The notes under the pieces were generated by a model. That model had not been told where the DNA came from, did not search any database, and saw only the letters and a program-made list of their open reading frames with translations. Shown piece after piece: positions 1 to 7,951 of a DNA stretch of 64,000 nt. The translations under genes were made by a program, and so were the position numbers. The first letter of the stretch is position 1, and each line of letters opens with the position of its first letter. The stretch is from Thioalkalivibrio paradoxus ARh 1 (GTDB lineage: Bacteria; Pseudomonadota; Gammaproteobacteria; Ectothiorhodospirales; Ectothiorhodospiraceae), in contig NZ_CP007029.1 in assembly GCF_000227685.2 (NCBI RefSeq), positions 2,950,501 to 3,014,500 of the forward strand, read 5' to 3'.

Positions 1-374
1 AGGTCCGGACTCGGAAGCTGCGGGCGCAGCTGGCGATACATCTCGTGGTAGATCCCGATCTCGTCGGACGACAGGTTCAATTCCGCGAACAGCGGATCCT
101 TGTCGACCAGGTAATCCGCCACATGGAGGCGCTCGAACAGCCGCATCTGCGCAACCGGCTTGAGCTGGCGCACCCGCTGCACCAGAAAATGGAGCTGCGT
201 GGCGAGCGCGTAGCGGGAACGGTCGACATAGAAACGCTCGAGGAACGGATTCTCATCGGGCTCCTCGAACAGCGCCTCGGCCCGCAGATGCTGCACCAGC
301 ATCCGCGCGAGGCTGGACTTGCCCACGCCGATCGGCCCTTCGACCGCCACGAAACGGAAGTTGCCCAGGCTCAC
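1..374 (-). CDS. Deoxynucleoside kinase, 3' part cut by the window edge
   Basis: The visible 124 N-terminal residues match deoxyadenosine/deoxycytidine-kinase-type deoxynucleoside kinases, which phosphorylate salvaged deoxynucleosides in the cytoplasm. The P-loop reads EGPIGVGKSS at about residues 11-20. It is followed by the EEPDENPFLERFYVD stretch and the DRSRYALATQ region expected of the family. Translation starts at a GTG that overlaps the folK stop codon (GTGA, 4-nt overlap), so the two are probably translationally coupled. The C-terminal half lies outside the window. Such a kinase after folK is common in gammaproteobacteria; which base it prefers cannot be read here. Confidence 0.82.
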   Translation of the reverse strand, partial: MSLGNFRFVAVEGPIGVGKSSLARMLVQHLRAEALFEEPDENPFLERFYVDRSRYALATQLHFLVQRVRQLKPVAQMRLFERLHVADYLVDKDPLFAELNLSSDEIGIYHEMYRQLRPQLPSPD

Positions 375-892
375 GCGCTGATCCCCGCTTCCCGGCAATC
401 GTCGATCGGCACGAGCCCGGACGCCATCCGGCTGCACAGCTCGGACAATGCGCCGTGTCCGGGAATCCGCAGCTCCGGCGCGAGTTCCTGCAGCGGGAAC
501 AGCACGAAGTCGCGCTCGGCGATCCCGGGGTGAGGCACGCGCAAACCCGGTGCATCGATCACGCAACCGCCGTACAGCAGGATATCCAGATCCAGCAGCC
601 GGGGACCCCAGCGCTGGCCGTCGCGGCGGCGGCCGAAGGCGCGTTCGATGCGCTGCAGCTCGCGCAGCAGCTCGGCCGGCGCGAGTGCGGTCCGGATCCG
701 GGCCACTGCGTTCACGTAGTCGGGCTGATCCTGCGGACCCATCGGCGGATTGCGGTACCGGCGCGAACACGCGACCAGCCGGCTGTCCGGAATGTCCCGG
801 GACAGCCGGACACAGGCCCCCGACACCTGTGCCGCAGGATCTCCGAGGTTGGCGCCGATCCCAACATAGGCGTCTACTACCGCCGCGCTCAT
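371..892 (-). CDS. folK: 2-amino-4-hydroxy-6-hydroxymethyldihydropteridine pyrophosphokinase
   Basis: This 173-residue cytoplasmic enzyme transfers pyrophosphate from ATP to 6-hydroxymethyl-dihydropterin in folate synthesis. The N-terminus VGIGANLGDP and the HPPK signature GQRWGPRLLDLDILLYG (about residues 90-110) are diagnostic. The ATG overlaps the pcnB stop by 4 nt (ATGA), and its own stop overlaps the start of the downstream kinase. Length fits the family. The same frame stays open further upstream, inside pcnB, but that part has no family similarity, so the ATG at 892 is chosen. Confidence 0.93.
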   Translation of the reverse strand: MSAAVVDAYVGIGANLGDPAAQVSGACVRLSRDIPDSRLVACSRRYRNPPMGPQDQPDYVNAVARIRTALAPAELLRELQRIERAFGRRRDGQRWGPRLLDLDILLYGGCVIDAPGLRVPHPGIAERDFVLFPLQELAPELRIPGHGALSELCSRMASGLVPIDDCREAGISA

Positions 893-2229
893 GACGCCGG
901 CCGCGCCTTGCGCCTGCGACGGCGCCTCGGCCGGGAACCCACGGGCGCCGGTTCGGTGCCGGATGAAGCCCAGACCGCGTCCTGCTGGCGCGCCTCGTCG
1001 CTGTCCTGGAATCGCGTCCACCAGTCGCAGAGATCGGGATCGGCCTGCCCCGCGCGCGCGCGCAGACACAGGAAGTCGTAGCCCGCCCGGAATCGGGGAT
1101 GGGTGAGCAGCCGCGCCGCGCGGGCACCCTGGCTGCGCGGGAGCCGCTGCTGCAGCTCCCAGATCTCGCGCACCACCAACGCGTGGCGCCGGGGGATCGA
1201 CACCCGCTGCGCCTGGCGCTCGAGTACCGCCGACGCTGCCTGCTGCCACGCCAACGCCGGCTCCTCGCCAGCGTCGAGGCGCGCCTGCGCCTCGCGCTGC
1301 ACCGGCGCCCAGAGCAGGGCGGCGTACAGAAAAGCCGGATGCACACCCAGCCCATCCTGGATCCGGCTGTCGGTGTTGGTCAACGCTTCGACCAGGAACG
1401 CACGCACGCCGGAACCGCTGTCCGGTTCGCCGAAGCATTCCGCGGTCTGCGGGAACATGATGGCGAAAAGCCCGAAACGTTCGAGTTCGTCCAGGCAGGT
1501 CACTGCGGCCCCGCTGTGGAAGAGCTTCAGAACCTCGTCGAACAGCCGTGCAGGCGCGGCCGTGGTGAGCAGATCGGAGTGCCGGTGCAGCGCGTCGTCG
1601 ACCTCAGGGGCCAGACGCAGACCCAGCTTCGCCGCGAAGCGAACGGCACGCAGCATGCGCACCGGGTCCTCGCGCAGGCGCTGCTCCGGGTCGTTGCCGA
1701 TCAGTCGCAGCACGCCCTCGTGCAAGTCCTTCACGCCGTTGGTGAAGTCCAGTACCGAATAGTCGGCGATGTCGTAGTACAGCGCGTTGACGGTGAAGTC
1801 GCGGCGCCGGGCATCCTGCTCGATGGTGCCATAGCAGTTGTCGCGCAGGATGCGCCCGTCTTCGCTCAGTTCGACATTGCCGTCGTCCTCCTCCTCGGCC
1901 CCGATCGGCGCACGGAAGGTCGCGACCTCGATGATCTCGCGCCCGAAGGTTACATGCGCCAGACGGAAGCGGCGCCCGATCAGACGGCAGTTCCGGAACA
2001 GCCGACGCACGTCCTCGGGATGGGCGTCGGTGGCGACATCGAAATCCTTGGGCTCGCGCCCGAGCAGCAGATCGCGCACGCCGCCCCCGACCAGACAACT
2101 CCGGAACCCCGCATCCCGCAGCCGATACAGCACCTTCAGGGCGTTGTCACTGATCGCGGCGCGCGAGATCGGGTGCTGGGCACGAGGGTACACCCGCGGC
2201 TGCATCGTGGCTGGGGCTAGCTGGCTCAC
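889..2229 (-). CDS. pcnB: Poly(A) polymerase I
   Basis: This 446-residue nucleotidyltransferase would add 3' poly(A) tails to RNA and so promote decay. It carries the class II nucleotidyltransferase signature: GGGVRD at about 48-53 and the metal-binding DFD at 62-64. The RNA-binding neck (EDPVRMLRAVRFAAKLG) follows, and the tail is rich in Arg/Lys (RPRRRRRRKARP), as in PcnB rather than CCA-adding enzymes. The longest reading starts at GTG 2229; an ATG at 2205 (MQPRVYP) is an alternative and neither has a strong ribosome-binding site. It is followed by folK with a 4-nt overlap, a common gammaproteobacterial order. Confidence 0.92.
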   Translation of the reverse strand: MSQLAPATMQPRVYPRAQHPISRAAISDNALKVLYRLRDAGFRSCLVGGGVRDLLLGREPKDFDVATDAHPEDVRRLFRNCRLIGRRFRLAHVTFGREIIEVATFRAPIGAEEEDDGNVELSEDGRILRDNCYGTIEQDARRRDFTVNALYYDIADYSVLDFTNGVKDLHEGVLRLIGNDPEQRLREDPVRMLRAVRFAAKLGLRLAPEVDDALHRHSDLLTTAAPARLFDEVLKLFHSGAAVTCLDELERFGLFAIMFPQTAECFGEPDSGSGVRAFLVEALTNTDSRIQDGLGVHPAFLYAALLWAPVQREAQARLDAGEEPALAWQQAASAVLERQAQRVSIPRRHALVVREIWELQQRLPRSQGARAARLLTHPRFRAGYDFLCLRARAGQADPDLCDWWTRFQDSDEARQQDAVWASSGTEPAPVGSRPRRRRRRKARPAS

Positions 2230-2367
2230 CGTGTGTCGTCATATCGGGAAAGCCCCGTATGATAGCAGCTCGCCCCCGGCGTGCACCGGAAACGCCTCCG
2301 GAAGCCGCCCTGCGCCCTCGTGCACGAACGCCCGCCCCCGGAAACCCGGAGCCCAATGCAGCGTCGT

Positions 2368-2820
2368 TCAGCGGAAGAGCTGGCGGATCGGCGCGACCTC
2401 TCCGGTGGCGCGGTGACGCAGGTAGTCGTCGAGGATCCGGCGGTGGTCGAACGCGAGCGCGAACTCCCGGTCCTCGGGGTCGCGCCACTGCAATGCGCGC
2501 GCGTCGTCCTGCGCACACGCATCGCCTTCGCCGCGAGCGACGTAGACCGCGCTCACGGTATGCCCCCGGGGATCCCGCTCAGGGTCGGAGTAGAGGCCCA
2601 GCAGACATTCCAGCCGGACCTCCAGCGCCGTCTCCTCGCGCGCCTCGCGTCGGGCGGCCTGCTCCACCGTCTCGCCCTCGTCGACGAAACCGCCCGGCAG
2701 GGCCCATCCGAACGGCGGATTCCGGCGCTCGATCAGCAGCACCCGGCCCGGATGCGCCGGCTGGCGGATGATCAGATCGACCGCCAGCAGCGGCGTGCGC
2801 GGACGTTGGACGTTCATCAT
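2368..2820 (-). CDS. Nudix hydrolase
   Basis: A 150-residue Nudix-fold pyrophosphohydrolase. The Nudix box is complete at about residues 43-65 (GGFVDEGETVEQAARREA then REET), except that Ala replaces the usual Gly after EE. The context ERRNPPFGWALPGGFVDEGE resembles ADP-ribose or NDP-sugar hydrolases, but the substrate cannot be fixed. The first of two adjacent ATG codons overlaps the hslR stop (ATGA), suggesting coupled translation. About 140 bp without a recognisable gene separates it from pcnB. Confidence 0.88.
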   Translation of the reverse strand: MMNVQRPRTPLLAVDLIIRQPAHPGRVLLIERRNPPFGWALPGGFVDEGETVEQAARREAREETALEVRLECLLGLYSDPERDPRGHTVSAVYVARGEGDACAQDDARALQWRDPEDREFALAFDHRRILDDYLRHRATGEVAPIRQLFR

Positions 2821-3218
2821 TCCCCCTCCTTGCGGATGAAGCGCCGAATATGCCGGCGCTCGCGCTTGTCCGGGCGCCGGCCTGGGCCCCGGTCGAGACG
2901 CTCCTGCCGGCGCCGTTCGGCCTCGGCCTCGCGCCGGGCAATGCTTTCGGGAGTCTCCTGGTACAGCGTCCGCGCCTCGGAGGCGGGCCGCCGCTGCGAG
3001 TTGATCCCGACGACTTCGATGTCGAACACTTCCTGGCCGCGGTGAATGGTCAGCCGGTCCCCGGGATGCAGCTTGCGTCCCGGCTTGCAGCGATCGCCGT
3101 TTACGTGCACCTTCCCTCCTGCAACCGCCTCGGTGGCCAGTGCCCGGGTCTTGAAGAACCGCGCGGCCCAGAGCCATTTGTCGATACGCAGCGACGCGCG
3201 CTCGGGCCCGGTCTCCAT
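2817..3218 (-). CDS. hslR: Ribosome-associated heat shock protein Hsp15 (S4 domain)
   Basis: This 133-residue S4-domain RNA-binding protein belongs to the Hsp15 family, which binds free 50S subunits carrying a nascent chain and helps recycle stalled ribosomes. The S4 domain covers about residues 8-75 (LRIDKWLWAARFFKTRALA, then GGKVHVNG and PGDRLTI). The tail is very basic (RRRQERLDRGPGRRPDKRER), as in the family. ATG 3218 is preferred over the adjacent TTG 3221; a purine-rich AGGGG lies just upstream. Confidence 0.9.
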   Translation of the reverse strand: METGPERASLRIDKWLWAARFFKTRALATEAVAGGKVHVNGDRCKPGRKLHPGDRLTIHRGQEVFDIEVVGINSQRRPASEARTLYQETPESIARREAEAERRRQERLDRGPGRRPDKRERRHIRRFIRKEGE

Positions 3219-3268
3219 CAACGCCCCTGTCCACCGGGGACCGATATTACCTGTCCTCTGGAGGTTTC

Positions 3269-3961
3269 ATGGCACTGCCCCATCTGCATCTGATCAGCTT
3301 TCCGTTGTGTCCGTTCGTGCAGCGTAGCGTCATCACGCTGAAACACAAGAATATCCCGTTCGAACGGACCTACCTCGATCCCACCGCGCTGCCGGATTGG
3401 TTCCTGGAGAAATCCCCCACCGGCAAGGTCCCGCTGCTGATCGTCGACGAACGCAGCGTGCTGTTCGAGTCCGCGGCGATCAACGAGTACCTGGACGAAA
3501 TCTCCCCGCCCCGACTGCTGCCGGAAGACCCGCTGGAACGGGCCCAGGCCCGCGCCTGGATCGCGCTCGCATCGGAGATGATCGCGGCTCAGTTCCGCTG
3601 GATGGGCGCACCCACCGAGGAAGCCTTCGGCGAGGCCCGCGACGAGGCCGCAAAGGGTTTGCGCCAGTTCGAAAAGCAGTGCCGAGCCGGCCCCTGCTTC
3701 ACCGGACCCGATTTCTCGCTGCTCGACGCCACCGTGGCACCGGTGCTGATGCGCTACGAACTGCTGCAGGATCCCGGCAGCCCCTGGCAGCCGGCGGAGT
3801 TCCCGAACCTTGCGCGCTGGTGGCAACACATCTCGGAAATGCCTGCGGTGCGCGAGTCCGTGCCCGACGATTTCCTGGCACGCCTGCCCCGCTTCCTGAA
3901 CAATCAGCAGGGCTTTGCCGGACCGCGCCTGGCCGCCGGTCTCGCGGAACGGGGCCACTGA
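3269..3961 (+). CDS. Glutathione S-transferase-family protein (thioredoxin-fold N-domain)
   Basis: A 230-residue cytoplasmic GST-fold protein. The N-terminal thioredoxin-like domain has the motif FPLCPFVQR, a Cys-Pro site typical of omega/zeta-like or SspA-like GSTs. It is followed by the cis-Pro segment GKVPLLIVD and the glutathione-contact ESAAINEYLDE. An all-alpha C-domain follows from about residue 85. The ATG sits 8 nt after CTCTGGAGG, a good ribosome-binding site. Its 3' end overlaps the oppositely oriented YcgN-like gene by 58 bp. Substrate unknown. Confidence 0.87.
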   Translation: MALPHLHLISFPLCPFVQRSVITLKHKNIPFERTYLDPTALPDWFLEKSPTGKVPLLIVDERSVLFESAAINEYLDEISPPRLLPEDPLERAQARAWIALASEMIAAQFRWMGAPTEEAFGEARDEAAKGLRQFEKQCRAGPCFTGPDFSLLDATVAPVLMRYELLQDPGSPWQPAEFPNLARWWQHISEMPAVRESVPDDFLARLPRFLNNQQGFAGPRLAAGLAERGH

Positions 3962-4395
3962 CCCGGCCAGTCCACGATGAAGTCCTCCAGCGGCAGGTCG
4001 GGTGCCTCGTCCTCGCGGACCACCCGGCCCGCCACCGAGACCCCCGCCGCGCGCACGCTGTCCGGATCCCCCGAGAGCAGCGGGTGCCAGGCGGGCAGCG
4101 GAACCCCCCGGTGCCGGAGGCGATAGGCACAGGTCGGCGGCAGCCACTCGTATTCGGCAACGGTCGCTAGCGTCACGCGCAGGCAGTCGGGCACCTGCTG
4201 GTGCCGGTTCGGGTAGTCGGAACAGCGGCCGGTCGTGCAATCCAGCAGACGGCAGGCAAGCCAGGTATGCGCGAGCGCTCCGCTGTCCTCGTCTTCCAGC
4301 TTGTGCAGGCAGCAGCGCCCGCAGCCGTCGCACAGGGCTTCCCACTCCGCCTCGTCGAGCGTCGCCAGCGGACGTTCCCAGAACGGTTCGGGCAT
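3904..4395 (-). CDS. YcgN-family (UPF0260) cysteine-cluster protein
   Basis: A 163-residue cytoplasmic protein of the UPF0260/YcgN family. The dense cysteine motif CDGCGRCC at residues 22-29 is followed by ACRLLDCTTGRC and further Cys residues, a pattern typical of metal or iron-sulfur binding. Biochemical role is not established. The ATG overlaps the stop of the upstream gene by one base (TGATG), so the two form an operon. The last 58 bp run into the convergent GST gene. Confidence 0.85.
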   Translation of the reverse strand: MPEPFWERPLATLDEAEWEALCDGCGRCCLHKLEDEDSGALAHTWLACRLLDCTTGRCSDYPNRHQQVPDCLRVTLATVAEYEWLPPTCAYRLRHRGVPLPAWHPLLSGDPDSVRAAGVSVAGRVVREDEAPDLPLEDFIVDWPGQWPRSARPAARRGPAKPC

Positions 4396-5099
4396 CAGGA
4401 AGCCTCTGCCGGAGCGTCGTCGAGGCGACGCTGCCCGGCCTGTTCCAGACGCTCCAGCACCCGTTCCCAGCGGTCGGGCGTCGCGTAGTGCATCAGCATC
4501 CGCCCGCGCCGCCCCGGCACGACGATCGCCAGCCCGTTTTCCGGATACAGCCAGTAGTCCTGATCGTCCTCCAGCCGGATCCGCGACACCGGGTCGCCGA
4601 AACGTTCCCGGATCAAGTCTCCATCCCAGCGGGCGCGGGGGATGTAGCTCAATTCCGCCACTGGTACACGCCCCAGTTCGATCAGCGCGGCATCGCCCAG
4701 CCCGTACCGGCGAGCCCCACTCGGCATCGGCCGCTCCGACGTTCGCTGCTCCCAGACGCGCTCGAGCGCTGGTTCGTCCAGGTCGAGGACCATCACGAGA
4801 TTGGCCTCGAACGGCGGGATCCGGGCGTTGGAGAAAAAGGCCTCCACGCTGCGGGCACCGTCGGGTTCGACGAACAGCCGGATATCGGGGACGGGCAGGC
4901 GCCCGGCGAGATCCGCCAGCGTCGTCTCGCCCAGCACGATCCCGAGCACCCGGACCCGGTCCGCGCCCAACACCTCGATCTGCCACGGCAGGTTCTCGAA
5001 GCGCTGGACCTGGGGTTCCCGGGGCACCAGCAGAAAGGCCGCCAGCAGTGCCGCCAGCAACAGCCCCACGAACCACCAGCCTACTGCACGTACACGCAT
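4395..5099 (-). CDS. Membrane-anchored protein of unknown function
   Basis: A 234-residue protein with one N-terminal hydrophobic segment (WWFVGLLLAALLAAFLLV, about residues 7-24), so it is probably inner-membrane anchored with a periplasmic domain. I do not recognise the family. The rest is mixed alpha/beta with no cysteines or evident catalytic motif. The chosen ATG lies directly behind GGAGGGCGG; an in-frame ATG eight codons earlier is possible. It is co-transcribed with the YcgN-like gene. Confidence 0.7.
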   Translation of the reverse strand: MRVRAVGWWFVGLLLAALLAAFLLVPREPQVQRFENLPWQIEVLGADRVRVLGIVLGETTLADLAGRLPVPDIRLFVEPDGARSVEAFFSNARIPPFEANLVMVLDLDEPALERVWEQRTSERPMPSGARRYGLGDAALIELGRVPVAELSYIPRARWDGDLIRERFGDPVSRIRLEDDQDYWLYPENGLAIVVPGRRGRMLMHYATPDRWERVLERLEQAGQRRLDDAPAEAS

Positions 5100-5468
5100 C
5101 CGCCCTCCGAACTCGAATTTCACACACCCCGCGGCGCGTGCCCTCCGGCGCCGGCCCGCGGCGGCGCCAGTATAACAACGCGCCCGCCCGAAGCGGTGCC
5201 AGCCCCTACCCGCCCCCCCATTCCGGCGAAGGGTCTTTTCTCCCCTCTCCCGCAGGCGGGAGAGGGGCCGGGGGTGAGGGTGATTGCATTACGGGCGGCC
5301 CGACACCCGAGCACGGACCTGGCGCACGGTCCCCGCCGGTCATGGAAGGTTTTGCGCGTCTGGTGCGTCTTCTGCCGGCACACCCGCGCGGCCGACAAGC
5401 GACCGTCCTGGCCGCGCGCCCAGCATCGTCGCCTGCTGTTCATCATTCGCTGTCCGTGGAGTCACCGT
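5100..5468. other. Intergenic region with a GC-rich palindrome
   Basis: About 370 bp with no convincing gene on either strand. It separates divergent transcripts: the membrane protein leftwards and the metallohydrolase rightwards. The one clear structure is the perfect hairpin at 5242-5267, annotated separately. Promoters for both genes should lie here but no strong sigma-70 match stands out. Confidence 0.6.
5242..5267. repeat. Perfect 12-bp inverted repeat, dispersed GC-rich hairpin
   Basis: CCCCTCTCCCGC, a 2-nt AG loop, then GCGGGAGAGGGG form a perfect palindrome, followed by GGGGTGAGGGTG. Related CCCTCxCC / GGxGAGGG hairpins with a GAGGGTGAGTG tail occur at about 7590-7690 in this same window, so this is a dispersed intergenic repeat. 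No T-run follows, so a terminator role is uncertain. Confidence 0.75.
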
Positions 5469-6494
5469 ATGCATCTGCCCAAAATGTCCCGCCGCCGTTT
5501 CCTCCAGCTCGGAGCCGGATCGCTTGCAGGCGCCGGCGTATTTGCCGCCACCCCGCAGATCACCGCCTTCGCCTCCGATCTGAACGACTTCCTGAAAGGG
5601 CCCCCGGTCCCGGACATCGCGCCGATTCAGATGACCGAGCACGTCTGGATGATCTACTCCGAAGACGTGTTTCCGACCCCGGAGAATAAGGGAATGATGT
5701 GCAACATCACTTTCGTCGTCACCGACGAGGGTGTGGTGGTTCTCGACAGCGGAGGTTCGCTGCAGATCGGCGAAATGGCCATCCGCATGATCCGCACGGT
5801 CACCGACAAGCCGGTGATCTCGATCTTCGTCTCGCATTATCACGGCGACCACTGGCTCGGCAACCACGCGTTCGTCAACGAATTCGGTGCCGACCTGCCG
5901 ATCTACGCGCACCCGCACACCAAGCAGGAGATCGAGGGCGTGCAGGGCGACCTCTGGCGCAGCCTGATGGAACGCTGGACCGAGGGCGCGACCATCGGCA
6001 CACGGGTGATCGCCCCGAACCGCGAGATGACGCATGGCGACGAATTCCGCTTTGGCGGCGTAACCCTGCGCATGCACCACTACGGTGTGGCCCATACGCC
6101 AAGCGATATTTCCGTGGAAGTGGTCGGCGAGGGACTGACCTATGTCGGCGATGTTGCGATGGAACGGCGCATCGCGAACATGGACGACGGGTCGTTCCAG
6201 GGCTCGATCGACTACATCGACCGCCTGAAGGCCGCCGCCGGGTCGGAGATCTGGATCCCCGGCCACGGACGCCCAACCGACGATCTGCTGCAGTGGAACC
6301 AGGAGATGTTCGCGGGCATCTACGAGAACTGTCTGGCCGCGGTCGAGAACATGGAGGACATGGAGGGCGCGCGCGAACGCGTGATGGCCGACCCGCGGGT
6401 CGCCGACAAAGCCGACGAGACGCGCGGATTCGACGACAACATCGGGCGCTACATCAGTCTTGCCTACCTCGAGGCCGAGATGGCCGTGTTCTGA
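5469..6494 (+). CDS. Tat-exported metallo-beta-lactamase-fold hydrolase (SoxH-like)
   Basis: A 341-residue periplasmic metallohydrolase. The N-terminus has a twin-arginine signal (MSRRRFLQLGAGSLAGAG). The metal site HYHGDH at about 123-128 is followed by a later His (HHYGVAHTPSD), the bridging Asp in YVGDVAM and the terminal IPGHGRP His, so all zinc ligands are present. Similar exported proteins are found in sulfur oxidisers (SoxH-like) and in quinoprotein-associated systems, but the substrate is unknown. Start at ATG 5469; the ATG five codons later (MSRRRF) is equally possible. Confidence 0.85.
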   Translation: MHLPKMSRRRFLQLGAGSLAGAGVFAATPQITAFASDLNDFLKGPPVPDIAPIQMTEHVWMIYSEDVFPTPENKGMMCNITFVVTDEGVVVLDSGGSLQIGEMAIRMIRTVTDKPVISIFVSHYHGDHWLGNHAFVNEFGADLPIYAHPHTKQEIEGVQGDLWRSLMERWTEGATIGTRVIAPNREMTHGDEFRFGGVTLRMHHYGVAHTPSDISVEVVGEGLTYVGDVAMERRIANMDDGSFQGSIDYIDRLKAAAGSEIWIPGHGRPTDDLLQWNQEMFAGIYENCLAAVENMEDMEGARERVMADPRVADKADETRGFDDNIGRYISLAYLEAEMAVF

Positions 6495-6597
6495 GGCGCG
6501 ACAGCAGCCGCTCACTCATACGCGCGCGGGTGAGCAGCCGGCTGGACAACTCGGGTGGGTTCCACCAGCATTCGCGAAAGCCACCCGGGATGCGCTG

Positions 6598-7566
6598 ATG
6601 AACCGAGCCGACCGCCTGTTTCAGCTGCACGGGCTGCTGCGCGCGGCGCGCTACCCGGTCGCGTTCGACACCCTGCGCGACAAACTCGAAGTCTCCGCGG
6701 CCACGCTGAAGCGCGATATCCGCTATTTGCGCGACCACATGGAGGCACCGATCCTCTATGACCGCCGCTACAACGGCTACCGCTACGACCCGAACGCCCC
6801 CGAGTTCGAACTGCCCGGAATCTGGTTCAACGAGACCGAACTGTACGCACTGCTGGCGATGGAACAGTTGCTGGACGCGGTCCAGCCCGGTCTGCTCGGC
6901 AACTCGATCGGGCCGTTGAAGACCAAGGTGCGCAAACTCCTCGGCGAAGGCGGTCAACAGGCCGACCTGGTCGCGAGCCGTGTCTGCCTGCAGCCGATGG
7001 CCGTGCGCCGGACCAACGACGCGGTGTTCGGCCAGCTCTCCGGTGCGGTTTTCAACGAGCGGCCGCTGGAGATCGCGTATCACGGGCGCGAGCGCGACGA
7101 ACCGAGCACGCGGGTGATCCACCCCTACCGCCTGGTGCACTATCGCGACAACTGGTATGTGATCGCCTGGTGCGAGCGTGCACGGGATCTACGCACCTTC
7201 GCGCTCGACCGCATCCGCAAAGCACGGCCCGCAGACACGGCCTTTCACAATAGTAACCCGCGCACCCTGCGCCATCATATCGGGGCGAGCTTCGGCATCT
7301 TCACCGGGGCCGCACGCGACTGGGCGGTGCTGCGCTTCACCGCGGAACGTGCCCGCTGGGTCGCCGACGAGACCTGGCACCCCGACCAGATCGGCGTCTG
7401 GCAGGACGGGGCCTACGAGCTCCAAGTGCCCTATTCCGACCCGCGCGAGCTGGCGATGGACATCCTGAAATACGGCCCGGACGTCGAGGTCATCGCCCCG
7501 GAAGATCTCCGCGGACTCGTCGCCGAACGCCTTCGCGCCGCCGCGAGACTGTATCGGGTCCAATAG
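6598..7566 (+). CDS. YafY-type HTH/WYL-domain transcriptional regulator
   Basis: A 322-residue DNA-binding regulator. An N-terminal DeoR-like winged helix-turn-helix (about residues 1-60: FDTLRDKLEVSAATLKRDIR) precedes a WYL domain. The WYL ligand pocket shows as PYRLVHYRDNWYVIAWCE and FALDRI, and a WCX-type C-terminal extension follows. WYL proteins sense nucleic-acid-derived or other ligands and often control defence or stress genes. Nothing adjacent identifies the target; the CRISPR locus is 17 kb away. Confidence 0.87.
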   Translation: MNRADRLFQLHGLLRAARYPVAFDTLRDKLEVSAATLKRDIRYLRDHMEAPILYDRRYNGYRYDPNAPEFELPGIWFNETELYALLAMEQLLDAVQPGLLGNSIGPLKTKVRKLLGEGGQQADLVASRVCLQPMAVRRTNDAVFGQLSGAVFNERPLEIAYHGRERDEPSTRVIHPYRLVHYRDNWYVIAWCERARDLRTFALDRIRKARPADTAFHNSNPRTLRHHIGASFGIFTGAARDWAVLRFTAERARWVADETWHPDQIGVWQDGAYELQVPYSDPRELAMDILKYGPDVEVIAPEDLRGLVAERLRAAARLYRVQ

Positions 7567-7951
7567 CATAAAGGTCGCACGTCGCGACACTCCCTTCACC
7601 CGCTGGCGGGGGAGGGGCGAGGGTGAGTGCATTGACCGGGGCCGTGCACTCCCCCCCTCCCCAACCCCTCCCCCGTTCTGGGGGAGGGGGATTTTCATCG
7701 CCAGGGGTAGCGCAGGGCCATCACAGTTCACGTGCAACACGACGGCTTGCGTCCGGGGCGACGTGCAGAACGGACAAGCGCAAGCGTCCTCCGCAGTTCG
7801 GCGTTCGCACCAGCCCCCACGCCTGACATGACCCACGAACCGACCGACTTCGACGCAGAGCCATGGATCTCCTATGCTCTCCGGGCGGGCATTTCCCCTT
7901 CGAACCCCGCCCGGCCCGGCATCCGGGTGGGCAGCAACCAAGGACCCCAGC
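7567..7951. other. Intergenic region with repeat-derived hairpins
   Basis: 385 bp between the WYL regulator and gnd. It contains C/G-rich inverted repeats of the same dispersed type as 5242-5267, including a terminator-like one. Long open frames here on either strand are composition artefacts. The gnd promoter should lie between about 7700 and 7940. Confidence 0.6.
7665..7696 (+). terminator. Terminator-like hairpin downstream of the WYL regulator
   Basis: CCCCTCCCCC, loop GTTCT and GGGGGAGGGG make a perfect 10-bp GC stem, followed one base later by ATTTTC. It lies about 100 bp after the regulator stop codon and is compatible with intrinsic termination. The same sequence type recurs as a dispersed repeat, so termination may be secondary. 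Confidence 0.45.
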